Of a stretch of 36,240 bases of DNA, positions 1 through 8,646 are shown in pieces. Position numbers and translations under genes: made by a program. Below the pieces are notes generated by a model, which saw only the letters and a list, made by a program, of their open reading frames with translations, did not search any database and was not told where the DNA came from. Positions within the stretch are counted from its first letter, which is position 1. The number at the start of each line of letters is the position of its first letter. Origin of the DNA: Bacteroidales bacterium (lineage in GTDB: Bacteria; Bacteroidota; Bacteroidia; Bacteroidales; VadinHA17); assembly GCA_027451265.1 (NCBI GenBank), contig DAIDJT010000002.1:1-36240 (forward strand). The letters run 5' to 3'.

Positions 1-1
1 A

Positions 2-583
2 AAACTGAAATCTATAAACTCCCCGGGATCCGCAGCAGAGCCTGTAATTGCAGTGGCAGAGATTCCGGCTTCTGCCCCGGTGATTGCAGTGAAAAAGACT
101 TCTGCCATCTCTGCCCCGGTGATTGCGGCGCAAAAGATTCCTGCGATACCTGCCCTGGATGTATCAGTGTCGCAGGCCGCTGTTCCGGAATACAGCGAAG
201 AGACCACAGGGGTCACTGAAGTGGTTCGGGTTCAACCTCTTGCACTTGCTTATGGCCAGGCTCCGGCATCCTCACTGGCTCCGGCCGTGACCCCGTCCAT
301 CACGGCACTCAGCGTCAGGGAGCCTATGCCTGTACAAAGTTCGTATGAAGAAAAGAACTGGATGCTCAGAAGCATATCCTACCTCGCAGGTGCAATAACG
401 GGAAAAGAGAAAAAGATTGACGGCTATATGATAGCAAACGGCTGTATCTCAGGCATCAACAGCATCCTCGGATGGAAGATGGAACTGCAGCAGGTAAACA
501 ACAGCAAGGGAGATCCGGTGGCGGTGAACTTCAGTTCATCACTCCTCTCATTCACAAAACCCCTGAACAAAAACACACCGTAA
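2..583 (+). CDS. Hypothetical Ala/Pro/Val-rich protein, 5' end outside window
   Basis: The reading frame is open from the left edge, so the gene starts upstream; the GTG at 53 is only an internal valine codon. The visible N-terminal part is rich in Ala, Pro, Val and Ile and contains an imperfect 12-13 residue repeat (core APVIAV). After about 100 low-complexity residues comes a more ordinary C-terminal stretch beginning around EKNWMLRSI, with an IDGYMIANGCISGINSILGW-like segment. I recognise no catalytic motif or membrane segment in the visible part. It lies 58 bases upstream of an outer-membrane beta-barrel gene on the same strand. In Bacteroidota such pairs often follow an ECF sigma factor gene, with the middle gene behaving as an anti-sigma or accessory protein. 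That role is inference from context, because the sigma factor would lie outside the window. Confidence 0.7.
   Translation, partial: KLKSINSPGSAAEPVIAVAEIPASAPVIAVKKTSAISAPVIAAQKIPAIPALDVSVSQAAVPEYSEETTGVTEVVRVQPLALAYGQAPASSLAPAVTPSITALSVREPMPVQSSYEEKNWMLRSISYLAGAITGKEKKIDGYMIANGCISGINSILGWKMELQQVNNSKGDPVAVNFSSSLLSFTKPLNKNTP
35..130 (+). repeat. Degenerate in-frame tandem repeat, three copies
   Basis: Three copies of a 36-39 base unit encode AEPVIAV / SAPVIAV / SAPVIAA. The core TCTGCCCCGGTGATTGC is identical in the copies at 71 and 110 (period 39); the copy at 35 is more diverged. The repeat is in frame and forms the low-complexity, probably extended N-terminal half of the partial protein. 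Further copies may lie left of the window. Confidence 0.6.
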
Positions 584-629
584 GTGTAACTTTCCGGAAG
601 GGATGTTCGTCCCAGCATTAAACAACAAA

Positions 630-637
630 CATTTTTG
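630..637 (+). promoter_or_regulatory. Possible -7 element (CATTTTTG)
   Basis: CATTTTTG matches the Bacteroidota -7 consensus TAnnTTTG at all but the first base and ends 4 bases before the ATG at 642. I see no -33 TTTG at the usual distance and the leader would be almost absent, so this is a weak candidate. It resembles the exact TATTTTTG copies listed elsewhere. Confidence 0.2.
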
Positions 638-641
638 AACC

Positions 642-1637
642 ATGAAAAGAATACTTATCTCATCAGCACTTATTGTTGCCTTACTCGTTCCTGCAGTGGC
701 ACAGGAGAAGGAACAGAAACTAAAGGAACTGGAACAGCTTGAACAGCAGACTGAAAAAGCTACCCCTCCTGACACACTCATCCAGGTGGAAGAAGATTCA
801 GCCGCAGCGGTCAGTGAAGAAGCTGCCGGTGACACATCACGAGTGAAAATCGGCGATATCGTCACAATAGAGGATACCGGCGACGAGACTGTCATCAGGA
901 TCGGAAAGAGGGGTGTTAAAATGCTTGAGGAAGGTGATGATACCGACATGTTCATCGGGGATGAAGAAACCGAAGAGGAGGTTTTCAATGAAAATTCCCC
1001 GAAGAGATTTAACGGACACCTTGGTGGCCTGGAGATCGGCTACAACAACTATTCCACCGGGAGGTGGCTGAATAATGATACGCCGCTTGAGGGATATCTT
1101 GATCTCAACACCGCAAAATCATCCGCTTTCAATATCGTCACCCCGCCGGTGAGCATTGGTTTTACCAGGCACTTCGGACTTGTCTCCGCCCTGGGTATCA
1201 ATTTTAATAATTACCGCTTTGATGGCAACAACACAATCGTGGTTGACGGAGAAGGAGTTGTCGCCCCGGCTTATCCGGCAGAACCGGTTCAGTACGTTAA
1301 AAGCAAACTGGCAACGGTTTACGGCACCCTTCCTGTAATGCTCGAATTACAGATTCCCGTATCACACGGAGGCGCGATAAACCTCGGGGCAGGTGTTGTA
1401 GGAGCAGTAAAGCTGGGATCACATACAAAGGTTGTCTATCATGATGACGGAAAGCAGAAGGACAAGAACCGTGACGACTTCAACCTCAACGTGCTCAGGT
1501 ACGGAGTCACCGCCAGGGCGGGATATGAAATGGTCCAGGTGTACGGCACCTGCTACCTGTCACCAATGTTCGAAAAGGGCAAGGGCCCTGAACTGTATCC
1601 TTTTGAAATAGGTATTGCCCTGACTATCAGCGACTAA
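642..1637 (+). CDS. Outer-membrane beta-barrel protein
   Basis: 331 residues. A clear Sec signal peptide (MKRILISSALIVALLVPAVAQ) is followed by a Glu/Gln-rich, probably coiled segment (about residues 23-40). Next is a strongly acidic region (to about residue 118) with a DTSRVKIGDIVTIED-type segment, then a C-terminal half of alternating hydrophobic strands with many Gly and aromatic residues (GLEIGYNNYSTG, VSIGFTRHFGLVSALGINF, YGVTARAGYEMVQVYG). This matches Bacteroidota outer-membrane beta-barrel proteins of the porin-like PF13568 type, and the last segment has the usual barrel-closing pattern. The acidic N-terminal region would lie in the periplasm. The gene probably forms a unit with the upstream gene and ends at a hairpin terminator. 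Ligand and function are unknown. Confidence 0.8.
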   Translation: MKRILISSALIVALLVPAVAQEKEQKLKELEQLEQQTEKATPPDTLIQVEEDSAAAVSEEAAGDTSRVKIGDIVTIEDTGDETVIRIGKRGVKMLEEGDDTDMFIGDEETEEEVFNENSPKRFNGHLGGLEIGYNNYSTGRWLNNDTPLEGYLDLNTAKSSAFNIVTPPVSIGFTRHFGLVSALGINFNNYRFDGNNTIVVDGEGVVAPAYPAEPVQYVKSKLATVYGTLPVMLELQIPVSHGGAINLGAGVVGAVKLGSHTKVVYHDDGKQKDKNRDDFNLNVLRYGVTARAGYEMVQVYGTCYLSPMFEKGKGPELYPFEIGIALTISD

Positions 1638-1661
1638 TTATAGAAGGCGGGTTAGTTTGAC

Positions 1662-1699
1662 AGAGGGGACATCCGGCAGGGATGCCCTCTTTGTTTTTT
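1662..1699 (+). terminator. Rho-independent terminator after beta-barrel gene
   Basis: An imperfect stem (AGAGGGGACATCC with GGATGCCCTCT, a short GGCAG-containing loop and a small internal bulge) is followed by TTGTTTTTTATTT. It starts 24 bases after the stop codon at 1637. The stretch from 1700 to 1835 holds no gene that I can support and presumably carries the promoter of the next operon. Confidence 0.7.
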
Positions 1700-1835
1700 A
1701 TTTGTCAGCCATTCCTGAATCCACGTGTTGGCCGGTTGTACAAAATCAGGTGATTTTATGTAAGTTTGAGGCGTTGAAACAGAGGGCAGTGCGCCGGATG
1801 GCAGACCCTGCAGAACCATGAAAATTAAAGGATAA

Positions 1836-2555
1836 ATGAGACTTCTTCTTATCAGCAATTCAACCAATGCCGGAGAGCCTTACCTTGATTACCCCAAAAA
1901 CAATATCAGGGATTTCCTGGGGACCAGGAAGGTAAAGGCGCTTTTTATTCCATATGCTGCCATAACCTTCTCATATGATGAGTATGAGGAGAAGGTCAGG
2001 AACCGTTTCCAGGAGGTCGGTCATGATGTTGTTTCCATCCACCGCTTCAGTGATCCGGTGAAGGCTGTCCTTGACGCACCCGCCATAGTTGTTGGCGGAG
2101 GCAACACCTGGATGCTGCTTAAATGTCTCAGGGACAAAAAACTCATTGCCCCGGTGAGAAAGAAGGTTTTGGGAGGCACACCCTATATAGGCTGGAGTGC
2201 AGGATCAAATGTAACATGCCCTACGATTATGACCACGAATGACATGCCCGTAACGGCTCCTTCATCGTTCAGGGCCTTTGGGCTGATCCCGTTCCAGATC
2301 AATCCCCATTACCTTGATGCCAGTCCTGCCGGTCACGCAGGTGAAACACGCGAACAGAGGATACAGGAATTCATCGAGGTGAACAGGGAAGTATATGTCG
2401 CCGGGCTGCGCGAAGGCACAATGTTCCTGCTTGAAGGGAAAAAGCTGTCGCTAATCGGTCCGCGCAATGCGAGGGTCTTCAGGTACGGGAGCGAGTCTGC
2501 CGAGGTGAAGCCGGGAAGCGATCTGTCCTTCCTGCTGAAGAAAAGCAAAAGATAA
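1836..2555 (+). CDS. pepE: Dipeptidase E (alpha-aspartyl dipeptidase, peptidase S51)
   Basis: 239 residues, close to the usual family length. PepE is a cytoplasmic serine peptidase that hydrolyses dipeptides with an N-terminal aspartate. The nucleophile elbow GWSAGSN places the catalytic Ser at 121. Asp136 (TNDMP) and His158 (INPHYLDA) match the remaining triad positions of Salmonella PepE. The glycine-rich VVGGGNTWMLL segment (residues 85-95) is also typical. The ATG at 1836 is preceded by AAAGGA at a good distance, one of the few clear ribosome binding sites here. It is the first gene of a tightly packed run with the AsmA-like gene (21-base gap), a sensor kinase and the U32 gene. A role in peptide turnover is known for the family; a link to the envelope genes behind it is not evident. 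Confidence 0.93.
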   Translation: MRLLLISNSTNAGEPYLDYPKNNIRDFLGTRKVKALFIPYAAITFSYDEYEEKVRNRFQEVGHDVVSIHRFSDPVKAVLDAPAIVVGGGNTWMLLKCLRDKKLIAPVRKKVLGGTPYIGWSAGSNVTCPTIMTTNDMPVTAPSSFRAFGLIPFQINPHYLDASPAGHAGETREQRIQEFIEVNREVYVAGLREGTMFLLEGKKLSLIGPRNARVFRYGSESAEVKPGSDLSFLLKKSKR

Positions 2556-2576
2556 ACAACTGCGCCAAAGGGTGCC

Positions 2577-5180
2577 ATGAGACTGGTTCGGAAAATAGCG
2601 CTTATCGCCGTCGGGCTGCTTCTGATGCTCATCCTGGTGCCGGGCATATATGCCCTTCTCAGGCAGCAGCAGCTGACGGAAGCACTGACAAGGAAGGTTA
2701 ATGAGAGCGTCAACACAAAGATCTCCTATGGCAACCTTCGTATAACCATCTTCGAGTCATTTCCCAACATTACCGTCAGGTTCAGCGACCTCCTGGTTGA
2801 ACCTTCCCCTTTCTACGACAGGAAGCAGTTCACTCATGAGGACACTGATACGCTTCTCTACACATCATCGCTCTCGCTGACAGTCTCAATGCCCTCACTG
2901 CTGACCGGCACGGTGGCGGTGAAGTCAATCACTGCAAGGAACGGTGAGGTTAACCTGCTGACCGACAAAAGAGGAGACATTAACTATGAGGTCTTCCATG
3001 AAAAGAAGGGAGACGGTAAAAATGTCAGGCTGAAGAACATAAGCGCCGTAAACGTCAAAGCGGTGTATGATGACAGGAGCTCGGGCATGCGTGTATCCGG
3101 GAGCGTGGAGCAGGCAATCCTGGGCGGCGAACTGTTCCGGACGGGTATCTACCTCAATACTGCACTGAATGCTGTAATTGATTCAATAAGCTTTACAGGA
3201 ACAACTGTAAGGGATATCCCGGTGGAGGCCGGAATAAAGCTCCGCAAATCGGCCAGTTCCCTTACAGTTGCCAAAGGATCACTTAGTGTTGCCGATCTCA
3301 GGTTCGATATCACCGGGAACGTAAACTACTCATCATCTACCCTCAACCTGAACATTGAAGGTAAAAGATTAAGCATCACATCAGTCATATCCCGCCTTCC
3401 CGGGAAATGGAAGACAGCCATCGGTAACTTCTCGCCTTCGGGAACAGTTGACCTTAAGTGCAGCATCACGGGTCCCTACGGTGAAGCCGGGAAGCCACAC
3501 ATAGACCTTACATACGGCCTTGCCGGCGGAAAGATGAGCCACTCCGCCACAGGCTTCAAAGTCAATAACCTTGAGTTCAGCGGCGCACTCACCAACGGCG
3601 ACCATAACTCGGCTGAAACATTCCGTTTCACCGTCGATAACCTTTCTGCCAGGTATGGCTCTGCACTGGTAAAGGGATCATTCATGATCAACAACCTCCG
3701 CAGACCCCATGTCACACTTGCCCTTGACGGCGATCTTGACTTTGACGATCTTGACAAGATCTTCAGGTCAGGTTACGTAAAGGATCAGACCGGATCACTT
3801 TCCGGTAGCATCAGGCTCACGGGGACACTGCCTGACAGCATCCGCCCTGCGGCGGCACTTTCACACCTGAAGCCAGATATTTCACTGTCATTCAGGGATT
3901 TCGGGGCGACGTTTGCCGGGAAAGGGGTGGCATTGTCAGGCGTGAACGGGTCACTGGCTGTCAAAAATGACCTGGTTGCCGACAACCTCTCTTTTACCTT
4001 CAGGGAGCAGCATTTCACCGTCAATGCAGTATTTAAGGACTTTATTCCGTGGGCATCAGGCGGAGGAGAAATCCTCAAGGTCAGCGGCGACGTACATGCT
4101 GACAGGCTTGTCGCGGCTGCTTTCACATCCGGAGAAAAGAATGAGCCCGACAGTACGCTCAAACCGGCAGATCTCTTCCCGGAAGATGTCAATGCAAACA
4201 TCACCCTCAGCGCTGACAGCCTTATATTCAATAACTTCAGGGCTGCCAGCTTCAGCAGCAGGTTAACCTACAAGCCTTATGTGTTGACGTTCAACGAAGC
4301 CAAAGCCAGCGGACTGGAGGGAACACTTGAGGGAGAATTAATGCTGGGAAAACAAAAGGAGGGAGGGTTCATCACGAGGGCCAGTCTCAATGTCAGTAAT
4401 ATTGACATCAACAGGGCATTTACAGCCTTCAATAATTTCGGGCAGGATTTCATTGTAAGCGACAATCTCGGGGGAAGGCTGACCGGCAACGTCACAATGG
4501 TATCTCCCCTCGACGGAAATTATAATTTCTTCCGCAAAGCGATAGTTGCCGAAGCCCACCTGCTCATCAGTGACGGAAAGCTTGTCAGGTTTGCCCCTGC
4601 AGAGAGCCTGTCTTCATACCTTGACCTCGACGAACTGAAGAATATCAGTTTCTCCAAAATGGAAAATGATATTATCATCAATAACGGAACTGTCTCGATT
4701 CCGAAAATGCTCATCAACTCTTCGGCTGTAAATTTCACCGTGTACGGAACCCATGCATTTGACGGGGACTATTCGTACCACGTCCGTCTGCTTCTTTCCG
4801 AGGTTATGAGCCGGAAGGCAAGGGAGCGCAGCCGTGATGCAAGTTCATTCGGGCAGGTGAAGGTAGACGGAAGCGGCAAAGCCACCGTTCCGCTTAAGAT
4901 AGAATGTGTAAACGGCAAAACCAGTGTGGGTTATGACTTCGGGCAGGCACAGGACAATATAAGGAATGACATTGCCGCCGAGAAACAGACACTGAAGGGA
5001 ATACTCAACGAGGAGTATGGCTGGTATGCAACGGATACCACCCGGGTTAAACCGGCAGAGAGCAAACCGAAGTTCACCATCACCTGGGAAGAGGGCAAGG
5101 AGCAGCCTGCTGCAACCGAGACGCAGAAGGAAGAGGTGAAGGAAAGTCCGATAAAAATCCTTCTCAAAAAGAAAAGATAG
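2577..5180 (+). CDS. AsmA family protein
   Basis: 867 residues. One N-terminal transmembrane segment (about residues 7-27) is followed by a very long beta-rich periplasmic region. The N-terminal AsmA-like part reads LTEALTRKVNESVNTKISYGNLRITIFESFPNITVRF in outline, and an AsmA_2-like C-terminal part spans roughly residues 590-800. The last 45 residues are charged and probably disordered. AsmA-like proteins are inner-membrane-anchored and belong to the bridge-like lipid transport superfamily (with TamB and YhdP) implicated in moving phospholipid to the outer membrane. The general role here follows from the family; the cargo is unknown. It lies 21 bases after pepE and 3 bases before the sensor kinase, so it is very probably cotranscribed with both. 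Confidence 0.88.
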   Translation: MRLVRKIALIAVGLLLMLILVPGIYALLRQQQLTEALTRKVNESVNTKISYGNLRITIFESFPNITVRFSDLLVEPSPFYDRKQFTHEDTDTLLYTSSLSLTVSMPSLLTGTVAVKSITARNGEVNLLTDKRGDINYEVFHEKKGDGKNVRLKNISAVNVKAVYDDRSSGMRVSGSVEQAILGGELFRTGIYLNTALNAVIDSISFTGTTVRDIPVEAGIKLRKSASSLTVAKGSLSVADLRFDITGNVNYSSSTLNLNIEGKRLSITSVISRLPGKWKTAIGNFSPSGTVDLKCSITGPYGEAGKPHIDLTYGLAGGKMSHSATGFKVNNLEFSGALTNGDHNSAETFRFTVDNLSARYGSALVKGSFMINNLRRPHVTLALDGDLDFDDLDKIFRSGYVKDQTGSLSGSIRLTGTLPDSIRPAAALSHLKPDISLSFRDFGATFAGKGVALSGVNGSLAVKNDLVADNLSFTFREQHFTVNAVFKDFIPWASGGGEILKVSGDVHADRLVAAAFTSGEKNEPDSTLKPADLFPEDVNANITLSADSLIFNNFRAASFSSRLTYKPYVLTFNEAKASGLEGTLEGELMLGKQKEGGFITRASLNVSNIDINRAFTAFNNFGQDFIVSDNLGGRLTGNVTMVSPLDGNYNFFRKAIVAEAHLLISDGKLVRFAPAESLSSYLDLDELKNISFSKMENDIIINNGTVSIPKMLINSSAVNFTVYGTHAFDGDYSYHVRLLLSEVMSRKARERSRDASSFGQVKVDGSGKATVPLKIECVNGKTSVGYDFGQAQDNIRNDIAAEKQTLKGILNEEYGWYATDTTRVKPAESKPKFTITWEEGKEQPAATETQKEEVKESPIKILLKKKR

Positions 5181-5183
5181 CCC

Positions 5184-6329
5184 ATGAACATCTATCGTAA
5201 AAGACTTCTCTGGAAGGTGCTGCTGCTGATATTTGCAGTAGTCATCGGTCTCGGATCACTCATATACACTCATGACCTGGTTGACAGGCTCAAGGAGGAA
5301 GAGCGCAAGAAGGCGGAGCAGTGGGCAGAGGCCACCCGCAGGCTTGTCACCTCTGACGATTTTGAATTTCTTTTCAGTATCATTGAAGACAACACGACTG
5401 TTCCGGTTATACTTATCGACGAGGAGGAGAGCATCATCTCACAGAGGAATCTGCCGGCAGCGCTTGCCACTGACACCCTGGGAATGGTCCGTGAGCTGAA
5501 GCGCATGGCTAAGCGCAATGACCCTATCTCAATTGAGCTGCCAAACGGCATTGTAAATCATCTCTATTACCGTGAGAGCACCCTCCTGCGCCAGCTGAGG
5601 ATATATCCGTATGTGCAGCTTGCCGTGATACTCCTGTTCATCGGGGTGGCCTATGTGGCATTCAGTTCTTCGCGCATGGCGGAACAAAACCAGGTTTGGG
5701 TGGGGCTGTCAAGGGAGACGGCACACCAGCTCGGCACCCCGACCTCTTCACTCTCGGCATGGAGTGAGATAATAAGCAGTAGGTACCCCGGAACCGATAT
5801 AGCCGAGGAGCTTCCCGCTGACGTCGAACGCCTCAGCCGCGTGGCAGAGCGATTCTCGCTGATAGGTTCAAAGCCGAAACTGGTCCCTGACAATCTGCCG
5901 GCGCTTGCTGAGACCACCGTCGCATACCTGCGGAAGAGAATTGCATCTACAATAACACTTGAAGTGCTGGATGAGACAAGTGAATGCAAGGCGCTGTCCT
6001 TTAACCAGATACTTCTCGGCTGGGTCATAGAAAATCTCGTCAAGAACTCTGCCGACGCCATGAAGGGCACCGGAAAAATCACAATCAGGCTGACTGAAAA
6101 CAACTCTGAAGCCTTCATTGACGTGGAGGATACGGGCAAAGGGATACCCAGGAAGGATTTTAAAACGGTCTTCAAGCCCGGTTATACAACCAGGGAACGG
6201 GGCTGGGGCCTCGGCCTCTCCCTCTCCAAAAGGATAATAGAGGAATACCACAAGGGAAGGATATTTGTTCATCACTCTGAGCCCGGACACGGATGCTGCA
6301 TGAGGATAATGCTGAAAAAACAGGCTTAG
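5184..6329 (+). CDS. Membrane sensor histidine kinase, orphan
   Basis: 381 residues. Two membrane segments (about 12-29 and 143-161) flank a small extracytoplasmic sensor domain of about 110 residues. The cytoplasmic part has an H-box SRETAHQLGTP with phospho-acceptor His181, an N-box ENLVKNSADAM (Asn288), a G1 box DTGKGI (316-321) and a G2 box GWGLGLSLSKR (340-350). All catalytic motifs appear intact. The HQLGTP form of the H-box, rather than HEIRTP, is common in Bacteroidota kinases. There is no response regulator beside it, so its partner must be elsewhere. The only receiver-bearing protein nearby is the hybrid pseudokinase that ends 2.3 kb away on the other strand. It starts 3 bases after the AsmA gene, suggesting it may be expressed with an envelope-maintenance gene. 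Confidence 0.9.
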   Translation: MNIYRKRLLWKVLLLIFAVVIGLGSLIYTHDLVDRLKEEERKKAEQWAEATRRLVTSDDFEFLFSIIEDNTTVPVILIDEEESIISQRNLPAALATDTLGMVRELKRMAKRNDPISIELPNGIVNHLYYRESTLLRQLRIYPYVQLAVILLFIGVAYVAFSSSRMAEQNQVWVGLSRETAHQLGTPTSSLSAWSEIISSRYPGTDIAEELPADVERLSRVAERFSLIGSKPKLVPDNLPALAETTVAYLRKRIASTITLEVLDETSECKALSFNQILLGWVIENLVKNSADAMKGTGKITIRLTENNSEAFIDVEDTGKGIPRKDFKTVFKPGYTTRERGWGLGLSLSKRIIEEYHKGRIFVHHSEPGHGCCMRIMLKKQA

Positions 6330-6341
6330 ACGCCAGGGGAG

Positions 6342-7604
6342 ATGATCAGTAGAAGTGATATTGAAATAATGGCCCCTGCCGGTTCATGGGAGGCACTGAG
6401 AGCTGCTATCAGGGGAGGAGCTGATTCAGTCTATTTCGGGGTGGAGAAGCTGAACATGAGGGCCCGGTCATCGCATAACTTCACCTCGGCTGATCTGCCT
6501 GGGATAGTTGCCCTCTGCAACAGGCACGGCCTCAGGAGTTACCTTACCCTTAACATTGTTGTATATGATGAGGAGATAAATGAAATGAAGGAGGTGCTTG
6601 CTGCCGCAGCTGCCGCAGGCATCACTGCGGTCATAGCAACCGACCAGGCTGCAATAGTTGCCGCAAGGGAAGCAAACATCGGGGTACATCTCTCCACCCA
6701 GCTCAACATATCCAATGCCGCTTCACTGAAGTTCTACTCTCAGTGGGCAGACGTTGCCGTACTTTCGAGAGAACTTAACCTGCAGCAGGTAAAAAAGATA
6801 CATGATACCATCATAAGCGATGATATAAGAGGCCCCGGAGGCGGACCGGTGAAGCTCGAGATGTTTGTCCACGGCGCCCTTTGCATGGCAATATCAGGCA
6901 AATGCTATCTCAGCCTCCATGAATATGATGCCTCTGCCAACAGGGGTAACTGCTACCAGACCTGCAGGCGGGGCTATACTGTCAGCGACAGGGAGACAGG
7001 CTACCAGCTCGACATTGAAAACCAGTACATCATGTCGCCCAAAGACCTGTGCACAATAAGTTTCCTTGACCAGATAATCGGCGCCGGTGCACGTGTTTTA
7101 AAGATTGAAGGCCGGGCCAGGCCACCGGAATATGTAATGACTGTCACAAGGTGTTACAGTGAAGCCGCGGCGGCTGTGGCTGACGGCTCCTTCGGACAGG
7201 AAAAGGTTGACGGATGGATGCGGCAGCTTGAGACGGTGTTCAACAGGGGATTCTGGGACGGATATTACCTGGGGCAAAGGCTCGGCGAATGGAGCACAAC
7301 ATACGGTTCGGCAGCCACAAGGAGAAAGATATACCTTGGAAGGGTGACTAACTATTTCACGAAAGCAGGTGTGGCTGAAATAAAACTGGAAACGGGAGAT
7401 CTGTCCGCCGGGGATGATCTGATAATCACCGGCCCCACAACGGGAATGGTTGAGCTTACAGTGGGGGAGCTCAGGGATGCCTCAGAGAAGGAAACCTCCT
7501 CAGTTCGAAAGGGAGAGGTTTGTTCGGTGAAAACAGGTGAAACAGTAAGGCGTTCTGATAAAGTATTCACCTGGGTTGAATCCTCTTCACTGAAAAAGGG
7601 GTGA
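6342..7604 (+). CDS. Peptidase U32 family protein, TrhP/RlhA-like
   Basis: 420 residues. It has the U32 N-terminal barrel (IMAPAGSWEALRAAIRGGAD near the start, VYFGVEKLNMRA) and the conserved cysteine cluster Cys181, Cys188, Cys204 and Cys208 (HGALCMAISGKC and GNCYQTCRRGY). That cluster is shared by members involved in RNA hydroxylation, where it is thought to serve an iron-sulfur centre. The later PPEYV segment and C-terminal beta domain are also present. Characterised relatives include TrhP, needed for 5-hydroxyuridine at tRNA position 34, RlhA (23S rRNA) and UbiU/UbiV; despite the family name none is firmly a peptidase. TrhP is the best guess from length and general similarity, but RlhA-like activity cannot be excluded. 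A strong AGGGGAG precedes the ATG. It converges with mnmH with only two bases between the stop codons. Confidence 0.85.
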   Translation: MISRSDIEIMAPAGSWEALRAAIRGGADSVYFGVEKLNMRARSSHNFTSADLPGIVALCNRHGLRSYLTLNIVVYDEEINEMKEVLAAAAAAGITAVIATDQAAIVAAREANIGVHLSTQLNISNAASLKFYSQWADVAVLSRELNLQQVKKIHDTIISDDIRGPGGGPVKLEMFVHGALCMAISGKCYLSLHEYDASANRGNCYQTCRRGYTVSDRETGYQLDIENQYIMSPKDLCTISFLDQIIGAGARVLKIEGRARPPEYVMTVTRCYSEAAAAVADGSFGQEKVDGWMRQLETVFNRGFWDGYYLGQRLGEWSTTYGSAATRRKIYLGRVTNYFTKAGVAEIKLETGDLSAGDDLIITGPTTGMVELTVGELRDASEKETSSVRKGEVCSVKTGETVRRSDKVFTWVESSSLKKG

Positions 7605-7606
7605 TC

Positions 7607-8644
7607 CTATGCCAGTCCTTCGACAGCCTGCATCACCAGGGCAGCGTTGACAGCCTCGTCATCGGTATCAGTGTTGATATATATAACCTGACCTTCCGGT
7701 CTCTTTGACAGCCCGTAATGATATGACCTGTCATAATACTCCAGGGTTATTCTGATTGCCGTGGAGTAATCGTTACGTTTTAAGGCCTCGATGGCTTCAC
7801 GGGTGCGATCGCCTCCCAGTCTTCTGGAAATCTTCATCACTGAAGCCATTATTTCCTCAACGGGGAACGTGGTATACTCCCTGAGAAGCCTGGGCATTCG
7901 TGTCTCAATGCTCATCATCAGGGCAATCACCGGAGCAGCCTGCATGCGGGCAAAGAAGCAGTCAGGCATGAATACCGAACCTATATTGTGGCTTTCATCT
8001 TCAAGCCACACCGGCATATCCCCGTTGTGTGACTGAATGTCGTCAAAAAGCATGTTTGCAAAGTGTTCGGAGGAAGGCTGGGGCGCCTGTCCAAGAGCAC
8101 CGAAGGCGGACCCCCTGTGTGAGGCCAGCCCCTCCAGATCAGTAACCCGGGCGCCGGTTGACTTCATGTACCGAAGGACACCTGTCTTCCCGCTGCCTGT
8201 AAGGCCGCCCAGAATTATATACTTTCTTTCAATGCCGAGATCGCTGAGGATACGATTCCTGTATGCCTTATATCCGCCGCTGAGCACCAGCGGCTCTATT
8301 CCCCCGATCGAAAAAAGCCAGGCCATTGCCTCCGACCTCATCCCTCCTCTCCAGCAGTATAACAGAAGCTTTCCTCCTGCCGCCAGGTCAAGCCCTGACC
8401 TGAGCTTCCCCGACATAGCCGGAGCAGCCAGGTCAATGCCTTTCATTACGGCTGGTACATTCCCTTCATTTTTGTAGATGGTGCCAACCACTGCCCTCTC
8501 AGCATCATCAAAGAGCGGGATGTTTACTGCCCCCGGGATATGTCCGGCGGCAAATTCCCCGGGCGACCTGACGTCTGCCAGCGGGAGCGTCGCCCGTAGC
8601 CCAAGGAAGTCATCAGCCGGCAGTTTATTCAGGGTGAACGGCAT
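7607..8644 (-). CDS. mnmH: tRNA 2-selenouridine/geranyl-2-thiouridine synthase
   Basis: 345 residues from the ATG at 8644; a GTG at 8650 overlapping the previous stop would add two. MnmH (SelU, YbbB) replaces the sulfur of 2-thiouridine at wobble position 34 with selenium, using selenophosphate. The N-terminal rhodanese domain carries the active-site loop LLYCWRGGMRS, with Cys97 in ATG-start numbering, the same number as the catalytic Cys of the E. coli enzyme. The C-terminal P-loop domain has the Walker A GGLTGSGKT at 146-154. The gene follows the hybrid kinase at a two-base gap and probably shares a transcript with it and rsgA. Selenium incorporation would need a SelD, which is not in this window; without selenium the enzyme can produce geranylated 2-thiouridine. 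Confidence 0.92.
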   Translation of the reverse strand: MPFTLNKLPADDFLGLRATLPLADVRSPGEFAAGHIPGAVNIPLFDDAERAVVGTIYKNEGNVPAVMKGIDLAAPAMSGKLRSGLDLAAGGKLLLYCWRGGMRSEAMAWLFSIGGIEPLVLSGGYKAYRNRILSDLGIERKYIILGGLTGSGKTGVLRYMKSTGARVTDLEGLASHRGSAFGALGQAPQPSSEHFANMLFDDIQSHNGDMPVWLEDESHNIGSVFMPDCFFARMQAAPVIALMMSIETRMPRLLREYTTFPVEEIMASVMKISRRLGGDRTREAIEALKRNDYSTAIRITLEYYDRSYHYGLSKRPEGQVIYINTDTDDEAVNAALVMQAVEGLA

Positions 8645-8646
8645 TG

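Noticed and set aside
1700..1835. Small gene between the terminator and pepE
   Set aside because: The minus-strand frame here has no homology that I recognise and overlaps the pepE start.
5651..6175. 174-residue Ser-rich frame antisense to the sensor kinase
   Set aside because: The serine-rich composition is typical of reverse-strand shadows, and the kinase motifs on the other strand are complete.
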